NCBI RefSeq assembly: GCF_020253525.1
Contig: NZ_JADCBK010000064.1
Coordinates: 17,462 to 81,461, forward strand
DNA length: 64,000 nucleotides
DNA from: Aquidulcibacter sp.
GTDB lineage: Bacteria > Pseudomonadota > Alphaproteobacteria > Caulobacterales > Aquidulcibacteraceae
Reading direction: 5' to 3'
Both the position numbers and the translations under genes were made by a program. Positions 27,393 through 35,933 of this stretch are shown here, piece after piece; the first letter of the stretch is position 1, and every line of letters starts with the position of its first letter. The notes below the pieces were generated by a model, which made no database searches, was not told the origin of the DNA, and worked only from the letters and a program-made list of their open reading frames with translations.

Positions 27393-28060
27393 CGAAAAAA
27401 AACTTTCCCGGCAAAGTCGCCTTAGTCACAGGTGGGGGTGGCCGGTTCGGCCGTGTCCTTTGCCAAGCCTTGGCACAACGGGGCTGTTCGCTGGTGGTCG
27501 GTGATTGTGACCTTTCAGCCGCGCGAGAAACGGCAGCTCAAACTCAAGGATTGGCCTTAGGTCTGGATGTTCGCGACCCGCCTATGTGGCTCAATGCACT
27601 AACTTCAGCCCGCGACTTGTTTGGATCGGTCGATTTTATCTTTCATTGTGCACAGCATCATGGAGAGGGCAACAGCGCCGAGGATTTTACCCAAGTGTGG
27701 GCCACTCAAATCACCGCTTTAGAGATCGCACAGCGGGCTTATTCGGCCGATTTCGCAAAAACAGGGGGAAGTCACATTATCTTTGTTTCTGCGGCAGCTT
27801 GGATCCCGGATGGAGCGCGACCCTTATGGTCGGCAGCAGAAGCCGCAAAGCGGCATTGGCATAAGGCCAATCAGCAGTCGCCAACTCGGGTCCCAAGCAC
27901 ACTAATTGCTTATGATGTCCCACCCCGTACCAACGGCAAAACACCAAATGATGAGATTGCTGCGGCAACGCTCTGGGCCTTAGCCCGTGGCACGCGCGAC
28001 GCATTTGTCCCAGGTGGGTTTGGAGTGAGAGGCTTTTGCCGTAAGGCGGCTAGCGACTAA
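27389..28060 (+). CDS. Degenerate SDR-family protein
   Basis: 223 residues from the ATG that overlaps the previous stop. The Rossmann motif TGGGGRFG (14-21) and a DVRD after beta-3 are kept, so nucleotide binding is plausible. The SDR catalytic YxxxK is replaced: the equivalent segment is LWSAAEAAK, giving W147 and E151 in place of Tyr and Lys, while Ser134 may remain. It is probably a non-catalytic or altered-function SDR. The function is unknown; coupling to the twin-TM protein suggests a membrane-linked partner. Confidence 0.75.
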   Translation: MTKKNFPGKVALVTGGGGRFGRVLCQALAQRGCSLVVGDCDLSAARETAAQTQGLALGLDVRDPPMWLNALTSARDLFGSVDFIFHCAQHHGEGNSAEDFTQVWATQITALEIAQRAYSADFAKTGGSHIIFVSAAAWIPDGARPLWSAAEAAKRHWHKANQQSPTRVPSTLIAYDVPPRTNGKTPNDEIAAATLWALARGTRDAFVPGGFGVRGFCRKAASD

Positions 28061-28061
28061 G

Positions 28062-28499
28062 TTAAGCCGGCATCCCGGGGCAGCGCAAATATTTCTCTGG
28101 CATCGCGCCATCCCAAGAAATACTGGCGGTTTCGTCACTTATCTTCTCAATAATCAAGCTAAATGACACCCCAACACCATTTTGGCCTCTGACTTCAAAG
28201 CCTTTTTCTGTTGGTTCCACCGCCAAAATCTTATGGCGCTCTATGCCGGATGGTCTGATACTGTCTAGCCAAAGACCAGACTCTTCATCCATGAGAACAT
28301 AGCCCTGATTCATCCGTTGAGGATTGCAGGCAATTGGCCCCGCATCGGCGGGTTGGCCCATAAAGGCAGCATTTGTATCTTTACCGGCGAACAGAAAGTC
28401 GCGGTCGGCAGCAGAGATTTTTCCAAGTGGGTCGCCTGGCGCGCAGGCACTTATGAATAGACCCACCGCCAAGAAACCTGTGATCAGAGTATAGCGCAT
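28062..28499 (-). CDS. Putative lipoprotein of unknown function
   Basis: 145 residues with a leader ending in a lipobox, ISAC (Cys19), so probably outer-membrane attached. Two Cys in the mature part (IACNP and LRCPG) could pair. No family was recognised. Its 3' end faces the SDR gene with one base between stops; rho lies upstream on the same strand after a 72-base gap. Confidence 0.7.
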   Translation of the reverse strand: MRYTLITGFLAVGLFISACAPGDPLGKISAADRDFLFAGKDTNAAFMGQPADAGPIACNPQRMNQGYVLMDEESGLWLDSIRPSGIERHKILAVEPTEKGFEVRGQNGVGVSFSLIIEKISDETASISWDGAMPEKYLRCPGMPA

Positions 28500-28571
28500 C
28501 GCCAGACCCCCTTATCGAATGCGTTGGGTACCATCCCATCGCGGTGTAAGTGGATCATAGAGCGGTTAATC

Positions 28572-29867
28572 TTATGTGTTCATACTCTGGAAAAAGTCGT
28601 CGTTGTTTTTGGTCTGCTTGAGTTTATCCAGCAAGAATTCCATCGCATCCATGGTACCCATGGGGTTCAGGATGCGGCGAAGCATGTACATTTTTGGCAG
28701 ATGTTCTTTAGGAACCAAAAGCTCTTCTTTCCGGGTACCCGACTTGATGATGTCGATGGCTGGGAAGACGCGCTTATCAGAGACTTTACGGTCGAGAATG
28801 ATTTCAGAGTTACCCGTACCTTTGAACTCTTCGAAGATGACTTCGTCCATCCGCGAGCCAGTTTCGATCAGCGCAGTGGCGATGATGGTCAGCGAACCAC
28901 CTTCTTCCAGATTACGCGCCGCACCAAAGAAACGTTTTGGACGTTGTAGGGCATTTGCATCGACACCGCCGGTCAAAACCTTGCCGGAAGATGGTACTAC
29001 CGTGTTGTAGGCGCGGCCCAGACGCGTAATCGAGTCCAGCAAGATCACGACATCGCGACCATGTTCGGCCAAGCGCTTTGCCTTTTCGATAACCATTTCA
29101 GCAACTTGCACGTGGCGCGTCGCGGGCTCGTCGAAGGTAGAGGATACCACTTCGCCTTTCACTGAGCGCTTCATATCCGTCACTTCTTCAGGACGTTCGT
29201 CGATCAATAGCACGATCAAATAGACTTCTGGATGGTTGATCTCGATCGACTTGGCAACGTTTTGCAGAATGACCGTTTTACCGGTGCGGGGTGGAGCCAC
29301 AATCAAGGCACGCTGGCCTTTACCGATAGGGGCTACGATATCAATCACGCGGCCAGTACGATCTTTCCGAGTGGGATCTTGGATTTCCAGATGTAGGCGT
29401 TCGTCTGGATAAAGAGGGGTTAAGTTATCGAAATTGACCTTGTGGCGGGCTTGCTCTGGGTCGGTGAAGTTGATCGTGTCCACTTTTGACAGAGCAAAGT
29501 AACGTTCGCCGTCCTTAGGTGCCTTTACGGGTCCTTCGACGGTATCACCCGTCCGCAAACCGTGGCGCCGAATTTGTTGTGGCGAGACATAAATGTCATC
29601 TGGGCCGGACAGATAATTGGATTCTGGAGAACGCAAGAAGCCAAAGCCATCTGGCAAAACTTCCAACACACCGCCGCCGCCAATTTCTGAACCGCGTTCG
29701 GCTTGTGCCTTTAAAATAGCGAAAAGAAGATCCTGGGTGCGCAGATTGGATGCGCCATCAATTTCTAGGGATTCTGCCAGCACCACCAATTCAGTTGGGG
29801 TGCGGGTCTTTAATTCTTGTAGGGTGGACCGGCGAGGTGGGGCGTCGATCGACAATTCCTCTGACAT
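28572..29867 (-). CDS. rho: Transcription termination factor Rho
   Basis: 431 residues. The N-terminal Rho domain has [20 protein letters not shown]. The RNA-binding cold-shock-like domain includes [20 protein letters not shown]. The ATPase core has Walker [25 protein letters not shown] and the Q/R-loop [14 protein letters not shown]. It is the hexameric RNA helicase of factor-dependent termination. It follows hemJ after 138 non-coding bases, room for its own leader and possible autoregulation. Confidence 0.97.
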   Translation of the reverse strand: MSEELSIDAPPRRSTLQELKTRTPTELVVLAESLEIDGASNLRTQDLLFAILKAQAERGSEIGGGGVLEVLPDGFGFLRSPESNYLSGPDDIYVSPQQIRRHGLRTGDTVEGPVKAPKDGERYFALSKVDTINFTDPEQARHKVNFDNLTPLYPDERLHLEIQDPTRKDRTGRVIDIVAPIGKGQRALIVAPPRTGKTVILQNVAKSIEINHPEVYLIVLLIDERPEEVTDMKRSVKGEVVSSTFDEPATRHVQVAEMVIEKAKRLAEHGRDVVILLDSITRLGRAYNTVVPSSGKVLTGGVDANALQRPKRFFGAARNLEEGGSLTIIATALIETGSRMDEVIFEEFKGTGNSEIILDRKVSDKRVFPAIDIIKSGTRKEELLVPKEHLPKMYMLRRILNPMGTMDAMEFLLDKLKQTKNNDDFFQSMNT

Positions 29868-30005
29868 GTCAGGGCCTCAAAATATCTTTGGTGAAAGCCG
29901 TCTTTGCAAGGACTGCAGCGGCTGTAACGCGGTGCCAAACCAGAAGAAGGTCTTAGCATCGGATGCTCACATGACGATTATCGCATGCGGGGTCAAGGTG
30001 TGTTG

Positions 30006-30461
30006 TCAAGAAAAAGGCTCAAGGACAACCATAAAGACAGCAACAATCATCAAAACAAAGGGCAACTCGTTCAAGAAACGGAAGGCCACATGGTTCAGCG
30101 GGCGCTCACCGCGCTCAAAAGCTTTGCGCCAACGCATATACAAATGATCAACAGCGGTAATGGTGGTCACCATGGCCAGTTTAATCTGCATCCATGGATG
30201 GGCCAACAAATCCCATCCGCCTCGCCCGACCAAAAGGGTAAGGCCCAAAATCCACACGACTATCATGGCCGGAACCATGATCCCGCGATGCAAACGGCGC
30301 TCCATAACAATCAATTGTTGATCTACTTCCCCGCCAAGTGGCGCCATAGAATGATAGACAAACAGACGCGGCAAATACATCAACCCGGCCATCCATGCGA
30401 TCACCGCAATCAAATGAAGGGCTCGAAAGACCTCATAATGACTAGCGATCCATTCACTCAT
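30006..30461 (-). CDS. hemJ: Protoporphyrinogen IX oxidase HemJ
   Basis: 151 residues from the ATG at 30461 that overlaps the hemH stop. It is a four-helix membrane protein with FRALHLIAVIAWMAGLMYLPRLF, whose conserved His is a haem ligand in HemJ, and RRLHRGIMVPAMIVVWILG. It carries out the step before ferrochelatase. Its position directly after hemE and hemH supports HemJ over a generic CopD-type protein. Confidence 0.88.
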   Translation of the reverse strand: MSEWIASHYEVFRALHLIAVIAWMAGLMYLPRLFVYHSMAPLGGEVDQQLIVMERRLHRGIMVPAMIVVWILGLTLLVGRGGWDLLAHPWMQIKLAMVTTITAVDHLYMRWRKAFERGERPLNHVAFRFLNELPFVLMIVAVFMVVLEPFS

Positions 30462-31504
30462 GCCGCGCATCCACCAAATTCTGCCCGCGGGCAGGCGGGA
30501 CACGCGACGATACAGCCTGTCGTTCGGGCTGCAAGGATTGGGTCTGGACCCTCAAGAAGATCGGTGGTTAGACGCGCCAACTCGTCGATGAATTTCGCCC
30601 GTGTCCCAAGCGCAGGTGCGCGCAAGTAAAGGGGTACACCAACTTCATGGGCCACTTCATAATACTCTTCGTCTAATTCAACCAAAGTCTCAATATGCTC
30701 TGAGACAAAGGCAATTGGGACAACGATCACCGCTATTTTGTCGGCACCGGCGCGCTCAATTTCAGTCTCAGTCGCCGGACCAATCCACTTCACCGGCCCG
30801 ACGCGCGACTGATAACAAATGGCATGCTCAAAACTGTCCGGGAGACGAGGCCGAAGGGCAGCCACAGTCTCTTCAACCTGCTTTTGATACGGGTCACCAT
30901 CGAGGATGATCTTTTCTGGCAGGCCATGTGCGGACCATAGGACACGCACACGTTCGGGCGAGCCACCAGCCCTCCAGGTTTCCATAACCGCTTCAGCATG
31001 CGCTTCAATAAAGCCCGGAGCGTCTGGATAACAGCAAATCAGCTTGGCTGGACCCCCGCCTGCCTTTTTCCAAGCTTGAAGGGACGAATCCGTCGTGGTC
31101 GTCGAAAACTGAGGATAGAGCGGCAGCAACACGGTTTCGTCTGGATTAAACGCGCGCACCTGCGCAACCGCATCTTTCACAAACGGCTTCCAATAACGCA
31201 TGGCCAAGAAGGTTTTGACTTCCGCATTTTCATAGCCTGGACGCGCCTTAACGGCTTTTTCTAGCGCCTCCGCCTGAGCTAAAGTCTCAGGCACCAATGG
31301 CGAGCCACCACCCATCTTTGCATAATTGGCCCGTGCGGATTTTGCCCGCAGCGTCGAGATCAGTCGTGCCAACATCCAGCGAACAGGGCCTGGAACGCGA
31401 ATGATAGCTGGATCAGAAAACAAATTCTTCAAAAAAGGGCGCACTGAGTCCGGCCCATCCGGGCCCCCTAGATTGAAGAGCACAATCGCTATTTTTTGTC
31501 CCAT
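30458..31504 (-). CDS. hemH: Ferrochelatase HemH
   Basis: 348 residues from the ATG at 31504. FNLGGPDGPDSVRPFLKNLF is the N-terminal signature. LFSAHGLPEKII-type sequence (here LWSAHGLP) carries the conserved His, and VVPIAFVSEHIETLVELDEE holds the metal-site Glu and His. It inserts iron into protoporphyrin IX. The region ACPACPR near the C-terminus could ligate a 2Fe-2S cluster. It is coupled to hemJ by a 4-base overlap. Confidence 0.95.
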   Translation of the reverse strand: MGQKIAIVLFNLGGPDGPDSVRPFLKNLFSDPAIIRVPGPVRWMLARLISTLRAKSARANYAKMGGGSPLVPETLAQAEALEKAVKARPGYENAEVKTFLAMRYWKPFVKDAVAQVRAFNPDETVLLPLYPQFSTTTTDSSLQAWKKAGGGPAKLICCYPDAPGFIEAHAEAVMETWRAGGSPERVRVLWSAHGLPEKIILDGDPYQKQVEETVAALRPRLPDSFEHAICYQSRVGPVKWIGPATETEIERAGADKIAVIVVPIAFVSEHIETLVELDEEYYEVAHEVGVPLYLRAPALGTRAKFIDELARLTTDLLEGPDPILAARTTGCIVACPACPRAEFGGCAA

Positions 31505-31555
31505 AGACCTATCAATTACCTTTTTTGGCCAGCGGTAGTCCAACTTAGCCGGTAT

Positions 31556-32602
31556 TTAGGCCAAACCTTTTACGCGGCGCATAACATATTCGACATTTGG
31601 GATCGGCGTTGCAGGAACCACACCATGTCCAAGGTTGAAGATATGTAGTCCCGTAGCCGCCGCGGCAAGAATGGCATCCACAGCCTGTTCAAGCGCCGCG
31701 CCACCGGCCATTAACGCCATCGGATCAAGATTGCCTTGTAAACAAACCTTTGGCCCCAATGCAGACCGGGCTGCACCCAAATCAGCTGCAATATCAAGTC
31801 CTACACCTTGGACGCCTGTCTCTTGCTGAAATTGGCCAACGCGGTGGCCAGCCCCACGAGGAAAACCGATAATCGGAACTTCCGGATATACAGCGCGAAC
31901 CACATCCACCGCGCGCTTTATTGGTTTGGTTACCAAACGAGCGAACAAGTGTCCGGGAATATCCTCGGCCCAAGATTCAAAAATCTGTAGCGCATTCGCC
32001 CCAGCCTTTATTTGGGCAATGAGATGTTGGCCAACGGCGTCTGCCAAAATTGCCAAAAGATCATCCACTAATTCGGGGTTCTGATAGGCAAAAGCCCGAG
32101 CAAGGTCACGTTCGCCCCCACGCCCCTGGATCATATAGGTTGCCAAGGTCCAAGGTGCGCCGGCAAAGCCTATTAACGCCCTGTCTGCATCCATCGCAGC
32201 CCGAACTCGTTCCAAAGCCTCATAGACGGGTGCCAAGCGCGTTTCCAAACGCGACATATCAAGTTTCGCAATATCTGCCGCGCCTTCAAGGGGTGTTAAA
32301 AGAGGCCCCTCGCCCTCTGCGAAACGCACATCCCGACCCAAAGCATGTGGGACCACCAAAATATCGGAAAAAATGATGGCTGCATCGACTGGATAACGAC
32401 GAACAGGTTGCAATGTCGCTTCAGCAGCCGCTGCGGGCGCATAACAAAAATCAAGGAAGCTTTTATTCTTTGCGCGAAGTTCTCGATATTCTGGCAAATG
32501 ACGGCCAGCTTGGCGCATGAGCCAGATCGGGGGATGGGCTTGCTGCTCACCTAGGAGGGTGCGAACCAACGCGCTATTTTGTCCCTTTGCTCCCTCACCC
32601 AT
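31556..32602 (-). CDS. hemE: Uroporphyrinogen decarboxylase HemE
   Basis: 348 residues. PPIWLMRQAGRHLPEYRELR is the HemE signature, with IIFSDILVVPHALG and GFPRGAGHRVG following. It converts uroporphyrinogen III to coproporphyrinogen III. The ATG has AGGGGAG upstream. It is the first gene of hemE-hemH-hemJ-rho and reads away from the candidate origin, exactly as hemE does at the Caulobacter origin. Confidence 0.96.
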   Translation of the reverse strand: MGEGAKGQNSALVRTLLGEQQAHPPIWLMRQAGRHLPEYRELRAKNKSFLDFCYAPAAAAEATLQPVRRYPVDAAIIFSDILVVPHALGRDVRFAEGEGPLLTPLEGAADIAKLDMSRLETRLAPVYEALERVRAAMDADRALIGFAGAPWTLATYMIQGRGGERDLARAFAYQNPELVDDLLAILADAVGQHLIAQIKAGANALQIFESWAEDIPGHLFARLVTKPIKRAVDVVRAVYPEVPIIGFPRGAGHRVGQFQQETGVQGVGLDIAADLGAARSALGPKVCLQGNLDPMALMAGGAALEQAVDAILAAAATGLHIFNLGHGVVPATPIPNVEYVMRRVKGLA

Positions 32603-32631
32603 CGCGAGCTCCCCTTCCCTTATAAGATTTA

Positions 32632-32643
32632 GATTCTTGAATC
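32632..32643. promoter_or_regulatory. Paired GANTC methylation sites at the hemE promoter
   Basis: GATTC-TT-GAATC, two GANTC sites back to back about 30-41 bases before the hemE ATG. GANTC is the target of the CcrM methylase, which sets cell-cycle timing of transcription in Caulobacter relatives. Motif match only. Confidence 0.5.
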
Positions 32644-32964
32644 AGTAGACAGTAGTGCGGTGGATAGACTGATCCTTGCAAGTCACCTGCATGACCTAAC
32701 GGGATTTCTCAAGCGGTTTATCAGCTTTTGCCCCGGTTTTCTCCACAGGGTGGAGAGGTCGAAAAGCTCTGAAAATCATGCGATTGCTTGCAGGATCGGG
32801 CAATAGTTACCCCCAATGGGGATGCTAATTTCAACATCTTACCAGCCCTGTGGATGTTCGAGAAAAGTTCCGCGTGGCTTTTTCTCCGGTAATACACAAG
32901 CGACGATTTGTCTCACATATTCATACAAAATTAACCGCGTTTCTTAGAGATTCATTAAGCCCTT

Positions 32965-32980
32965 TTAACAAGTTATTAAC
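32965..32980 (+). promoter_or_regulatory. Perfect CtrA box (TTAA-N7-TTAAC) in the candidate origin
   Basis: TTAA-CAAGTTA-TTAAC matches the full CtrA consensus. Another TTAA lies 6 bases upstream (32955-32958), and TTAACC occurs at 32931, so several half-sites cluster. In Caulobacter, CtrA bound at such boxes silences the origin in swarmer cells. Confidence 0.7.
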
Positions 32981-33076
32981 AGCCCTACCGGGATGGCCTG
33001 GGCAGACGCCAAGAAGTTTGACCCGATCATGTATGAAAACCTTGATCCGGACTGCGTCGTCAGCCACACCTTCCAC

Positions 33077-33898
33077 ATGCGCATTTCCACATTTCTAAAT
33101 GTCCATTTGGTGTCTGACTCGACCGGCGAGACGCTGAATGCCGTATTACGGGCAGTTGCACCTTTGTTTGAAGGTGTGACGCCGCTAGAGCATTCCTATT
33201 ATCTGGTGCGCTCCCGTCGCCAATTGGACCGCGTCTTGGCAGAAATCGAATCCTTTCCAGGGGTAGTTCTTTTCACCATCGCGGCACACGATTTACGTGA
33301 TGTGTTGGTAGACCATTGCAAGCGTTTAGGCATCCCGGCACTACCACTTTTGGACCAAGTTCTCACCATGTGGGAACATCATTTGAAAATGCGGGCCGGC
33401 GAAAAGACCGGGTCTAAACAGGCGCTTGATGAAAATTACTTCCGCCGGATTGATGCACTCAATTACACAATGGCCCATGATGACGGCCAAATGGTACATG
33501 AATTCAATCAGGCTGAAGTCGTTTTGGTTGGCGTAAGCCGTACGTCGAAAACCCCAACTTCCATTTATTTGGCCAACCGCGGTATTCGCACCGGGAATTT
33601 TCCACTGGTGCCAAAAGCGCCAATTCCGCAAGCCTTGTTAGAGCTAACCAAGCCTTTAGTAGTAGGACTTCGGGTTTCACCCGACCGATTGATTGCGATA
33701 CGGCGAAATCGACTTTTGTCTCTCAATGCGGATGCGACGAGCGAATATGTTGATGAAGATGCTGTTCGTGAGGAGATAACAGATGCTAACCGTCTGTTTG
33801 AACGTCAGAATTGGCCGGTTATCGACGTAACGCGCCGATCTATTGAGGAAACCTCTGCCGCGATCTTAAACCTGCTTGCCGAGCGCAATGCGAGATAA
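33077..33898 (+). CDS. Pyruvate, phosphate dikinase regulatory protein (PPSR, DUF299)
   Basis: 273 residues from the ATG at 33077, placed where family similarity begins (NVHLVSDSTGETLNAV); in-frame ATGs at 32993 and 33029 would add 28 or 16 residues and none has a strong ribosome-binding site. The P-loop-like GVSRTSKTPTSIYLANRG and YFRRIDALNYTMAHDDG are DUF299 hallmarks. The enzyme is a bifunctional kinase/pyrophosphorylase that switches PPDK off and on. It is the first gene right of the candidate origin. Confidence 0.9.
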   Translation: MRISTFLNVHLVSDSTGETLNAVLRAVAPLFEGVTPLEHSYYLVRSRRQLDRVLAEIESFPGVVLFTIAAHDLRDVLVDHCKRLGIPALPLLDQVLTMWEHHLKMRAGEKTGSKQALDENYFRRIDALNYTMAHDDGQMVHEFNQAEVVLVGVSRTSKTPTSIYLANRGIRTGNFPLVPKAPIPQALLELTKPLVVGLRVSPDRLIAIRRNRLLSLNADATSEYVDEDAVREEITDANRLFERQNWPVIDVTRRSIEETSAAILNLLAERNAR

Positions 33899-33900
33899 TC

Positions 33901-34488
33901 ATGCTGACGCTTGCTTCTACCAGTGCCATTCGAAAACATATCCTTTCTCAAGCTGGTGTTGAGTTTGAGGCGGTTGGATCTGGGGTTGATGAAGATGCCG
34001 TCAAAGAGGCCATGCGTGCTGAAGGCGCTAGCCCACGAAATCAGGCCGACAAATTAGCTGAGCTCAAAGCCGTTAAAGTCTCACAAAAGCGGAGCGGGTT
34101 CGTACTTGGATGTGACCAGATTCTAGCGTTTGAAGGCCGTTCCTTTGATAAGGCTGAGACTTTAGAAGAAGCTTTTCAGCGTCTGTCTGTATTGCGCGGC
34201 AAGACCCATAGTTTAGAATGTGCGGCCGTAATCGCTAAAGACGGTCAGGTCATTTGGCGCTTGGTCACCAGCCCCAAACTAACTATGCGGGTATTCTCCG
34301 ATGCTTTTTTGCGCGATTATCTAAAGGCCTATGGGGATGCGGCCCTCTCAAGTGTTGGCTGTTACCAATTTGAAGGCCCAGGCGCGCAATTGTTTGACCG
34401 TGTTGAGGGCGACTTTTTCTCGATTCTAGGTCTGCCATTGTTAGAAGTTTTGGCCTTTTTGCGTCTTCATGGGGAACTCCCGACATGA
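33901..34488 (+). CDS. maf: Maf-family nucleotide pyrophosphatase
   Basis: 195 residues. LTLASTSAIRKHILSQAGV is the N-terminal Maf motif in its alphaproteobacterial form, and GFVLGCDQILAFEG contains the conserved Asp. It is predicted to hydrolyse non-canonical or modified NTPs. It starts 2 bases after the PPSR stop, and its own stop overlaps the aroE ATG. Confidence 0.9.
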   Translation: MLTLASTSAIRKHILSQAGVEFEAVGSGVDEDAVKEAMRAEGASPRNQADKLAELKAVKVSQKRSGFVLGCDQILAFEGRSFDKAETLEEAFQRLSVLRGKTHSLECAAVIAKDGQVIWRLVTSPKLTMRVFSDAFLRDYLKAYGDAALSSVGCYQFEGPGAQLFDRVEGDFFSILGLPLLEVLAFLRLHGELPT

Positions 34489-35336
34489 GGATAACAGGAT
34501 CGACAGAGCTTTATGCCGTCTTGGGCAATCCCGTACGCCATTCCATGTCGCCTATTCTACAGAATTCATGGATTCAAGCCCATGGGTTCAACGCTCTGTA
34601 TGTGGCTTTACCGGTAGAGCCGGAAAACTTTGAAACAGCATTGCAGGGCCTAGCCGCTAGCGATGTCTGTGGACTGAATATTACGACCCCATTTAAAGAA
34701 CGTGCGGCAGCTGCAGCGTTACAGCAGTCAGACCGAGTGAGGTTGGTCGGTGCAGCTAATTGTTTGACTTTGGACCGCGCAGGCCGTGGTTATGATGCCA
34801 ATAATACTGATGGCGACGGATTGGTCGCGGACCTAGATAGCCGTGCAGCACATTGGCGCAGTCTGGAAGGCCATATTGTTGTGTTGGGTGCAGGAGGTGC
34901 AGCCAGATCTATCCTTGCTGCCTTGTCTGCCCATAGCGATAAAGGAATTTGCGTGATTAATCGCGATCAAGCACGGGCGCAGAAAATCGCAGATCAGCTA
35001 AATCCACAACAAATTCGTGTTGGAACGTGGCAGGATCTCTCGCAGCATTTGGCCAATGCCAGCCTTGTCATCAACGCTACCAGTCAAGGCCTCAATAACC
35101 ACTCGCCCTTTTCGCCGGATTTTTCGCCGACCCATCCTGACGCGATTATCTATGACACCATCTATTCACCTCGGATGACCGCATATCTAGAGAGCGCGAA
35201 AAGTTATAAACGTCGTTATCTTGATGGCCTTGGTATGTTGGCCGGGCAAGGGGCCTTGGCGTTTCAGCATTGGTTTGGCGTTCTACCTAATCTGCAAGAT
35301 GGTCTGAACACGTTGGAGAAGGCGCTTACTGCATGA
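34485..35336 (+). CDS. aroE: Shikimate dehydrogenase AroE
   Basis: 283 residues. AVLGNPVRHSMSPILQNSW is the substrate site with SxS. The catalytic Lys lies in NITTPFKERAA. VVLGAGGAARSILAAL binds NADP, and GLGMLAGQGALAFQHW is the C-terminal signature. It reduces 3-dehydroshikimate in aromatic amino-acid synthesis. It is coupled by 4-base overlaps on both sides. Confidence 0.95.
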   Translation: MRITGSTELYAVLGNPVRHSMSPILQNSWIQAHGFNALYVALPVEPENFETALQGLAASDVCGLNITTPFKERAAAAALQQSDRVRLVGAANCLTLDRAGRGYDANNTDGDGLVADLDSRAAHWRSLEGHIVVLGAGGAARSILAALSAHSDKGICVINRDQARAQKIADQLNPQQIRVGTWQDLSQHLANASLVINATSQGLNNHSPFSPDFSPTHPDAIIYDTIYSPRMTAYLESAKSYKRRYLDGLGMLAGQGALAFQHWFGVLPNLQDGLNTLEKALTA

Positions 35337-35932
35337 AGATTGTGGCGCTGACCGGCTCAATCGGTATGGGGAAATCGACAACCTCGACCATGTTTCAAGA
35401 TTTGGGCGTGCCTATTTGGGATGCGGATGCTGCCGTTCACCGTCTCTATAGCCCGGGGGGTGCCGCAATTGCTCCGCTTCAGGCGCTAGTCCCCGAAGCG
35501 ATTGGCCCTGAAGGTGTTGATCGAGGCGTTCTAACAGCTAGAATTTTACAAGACGCGACGCTTCTGAAACAAATTGAAGCCATCGTGCACCCCTTGGTCG
35601 GTAAGGACCGCGCGGACTTTTTGGCCGCTGCACGGGAAAAAGGGGCACCTTTAGTGATCGTCGATGTGCCGCTCTTGTTTGAAACCGGTGGTGAAGCTTA
35701 TGTTCATGCGGTGATCGTCGTTTCTTGCCCGGCTGATATCCAAAAGGCACGTGTTCTGGCCCGCCCCGGTATGACAGACGAGAAGTTTCAGGCGATTTTA
35801 GCCCGTCAGACCCCTGATGAAATAAAAAGAGCTAAGTCCGATTTTGTCATCGAGACCGGCTTAGGGCTTGACGCAGCTCGCGAACAAGTTGGGAAAGTTT
35901 ACGCAGCTTTGATGGCGGCAGCGGAAGAATAA
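35333..35932 (+). CDS. coaE: Dephospho-CoA kinase CoaE
   Basis: 199 residues. The P-loop GSIGMGKSTTS is at about 8-18, followed by GVPIWDADAAVHRLY and VDVPLLFETGGE, all CoaE landmarks. It carries out the last step of CoA synthesis. The ATG overlaps the aroE stop, and dnaQ follows one base after its stop, as in the origin-proximal cluster of Caulobacter. Confidence 0.94.
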   Translation: MKIVALTGSIGMGKSTTSTMFQDLGVPIWDADAAVHRLYSPGGAAIAPLQALVPEAIGPEGVDRGVLTARILQDATLLKQIEAIVHPLVGKDRADFLAAAREKGAPLVIVDVPLLFETGGEAYVHAVIVVSCPADIQKARVLARPGMTDEKFQAILARQTPDEIKRAKSDFVIETGLGLDAAREQVGKVYAALMAAAEE

Positions 35933-35933
35933 G

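Larger units (their letters stand above)
32603..32992. other. Candidate chromosome replication origin (Cori-like)
   Basis: A 390-base non-coding region lies between divergent hemE and the PPSR gene, the same neighbours as the Caulobacter crescentus origin. Candidate DnaA boxes, each one or two bases off TTATNCACA, are TTCTCCACA (32739-32747), TGTGGATGT (32849-32857, reverse) and TAATACACA (32890-32898). An A/T-rich stretch at about 32910-32980 could unwind and contains a perfect CtrA box. GANTC sites lie at 32632, 32639 and 32949. The identification rests on synteny plus motifs; GC skew was not computed. Confidence 0.75.

Noticed and set aside
32881..32992. Plus-strand coding extension into the origin region ahead of PPSR
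   Set aside because: No family similarity before residue NVHLVSD, and the DNA is A/T-rich with regulator motifs.
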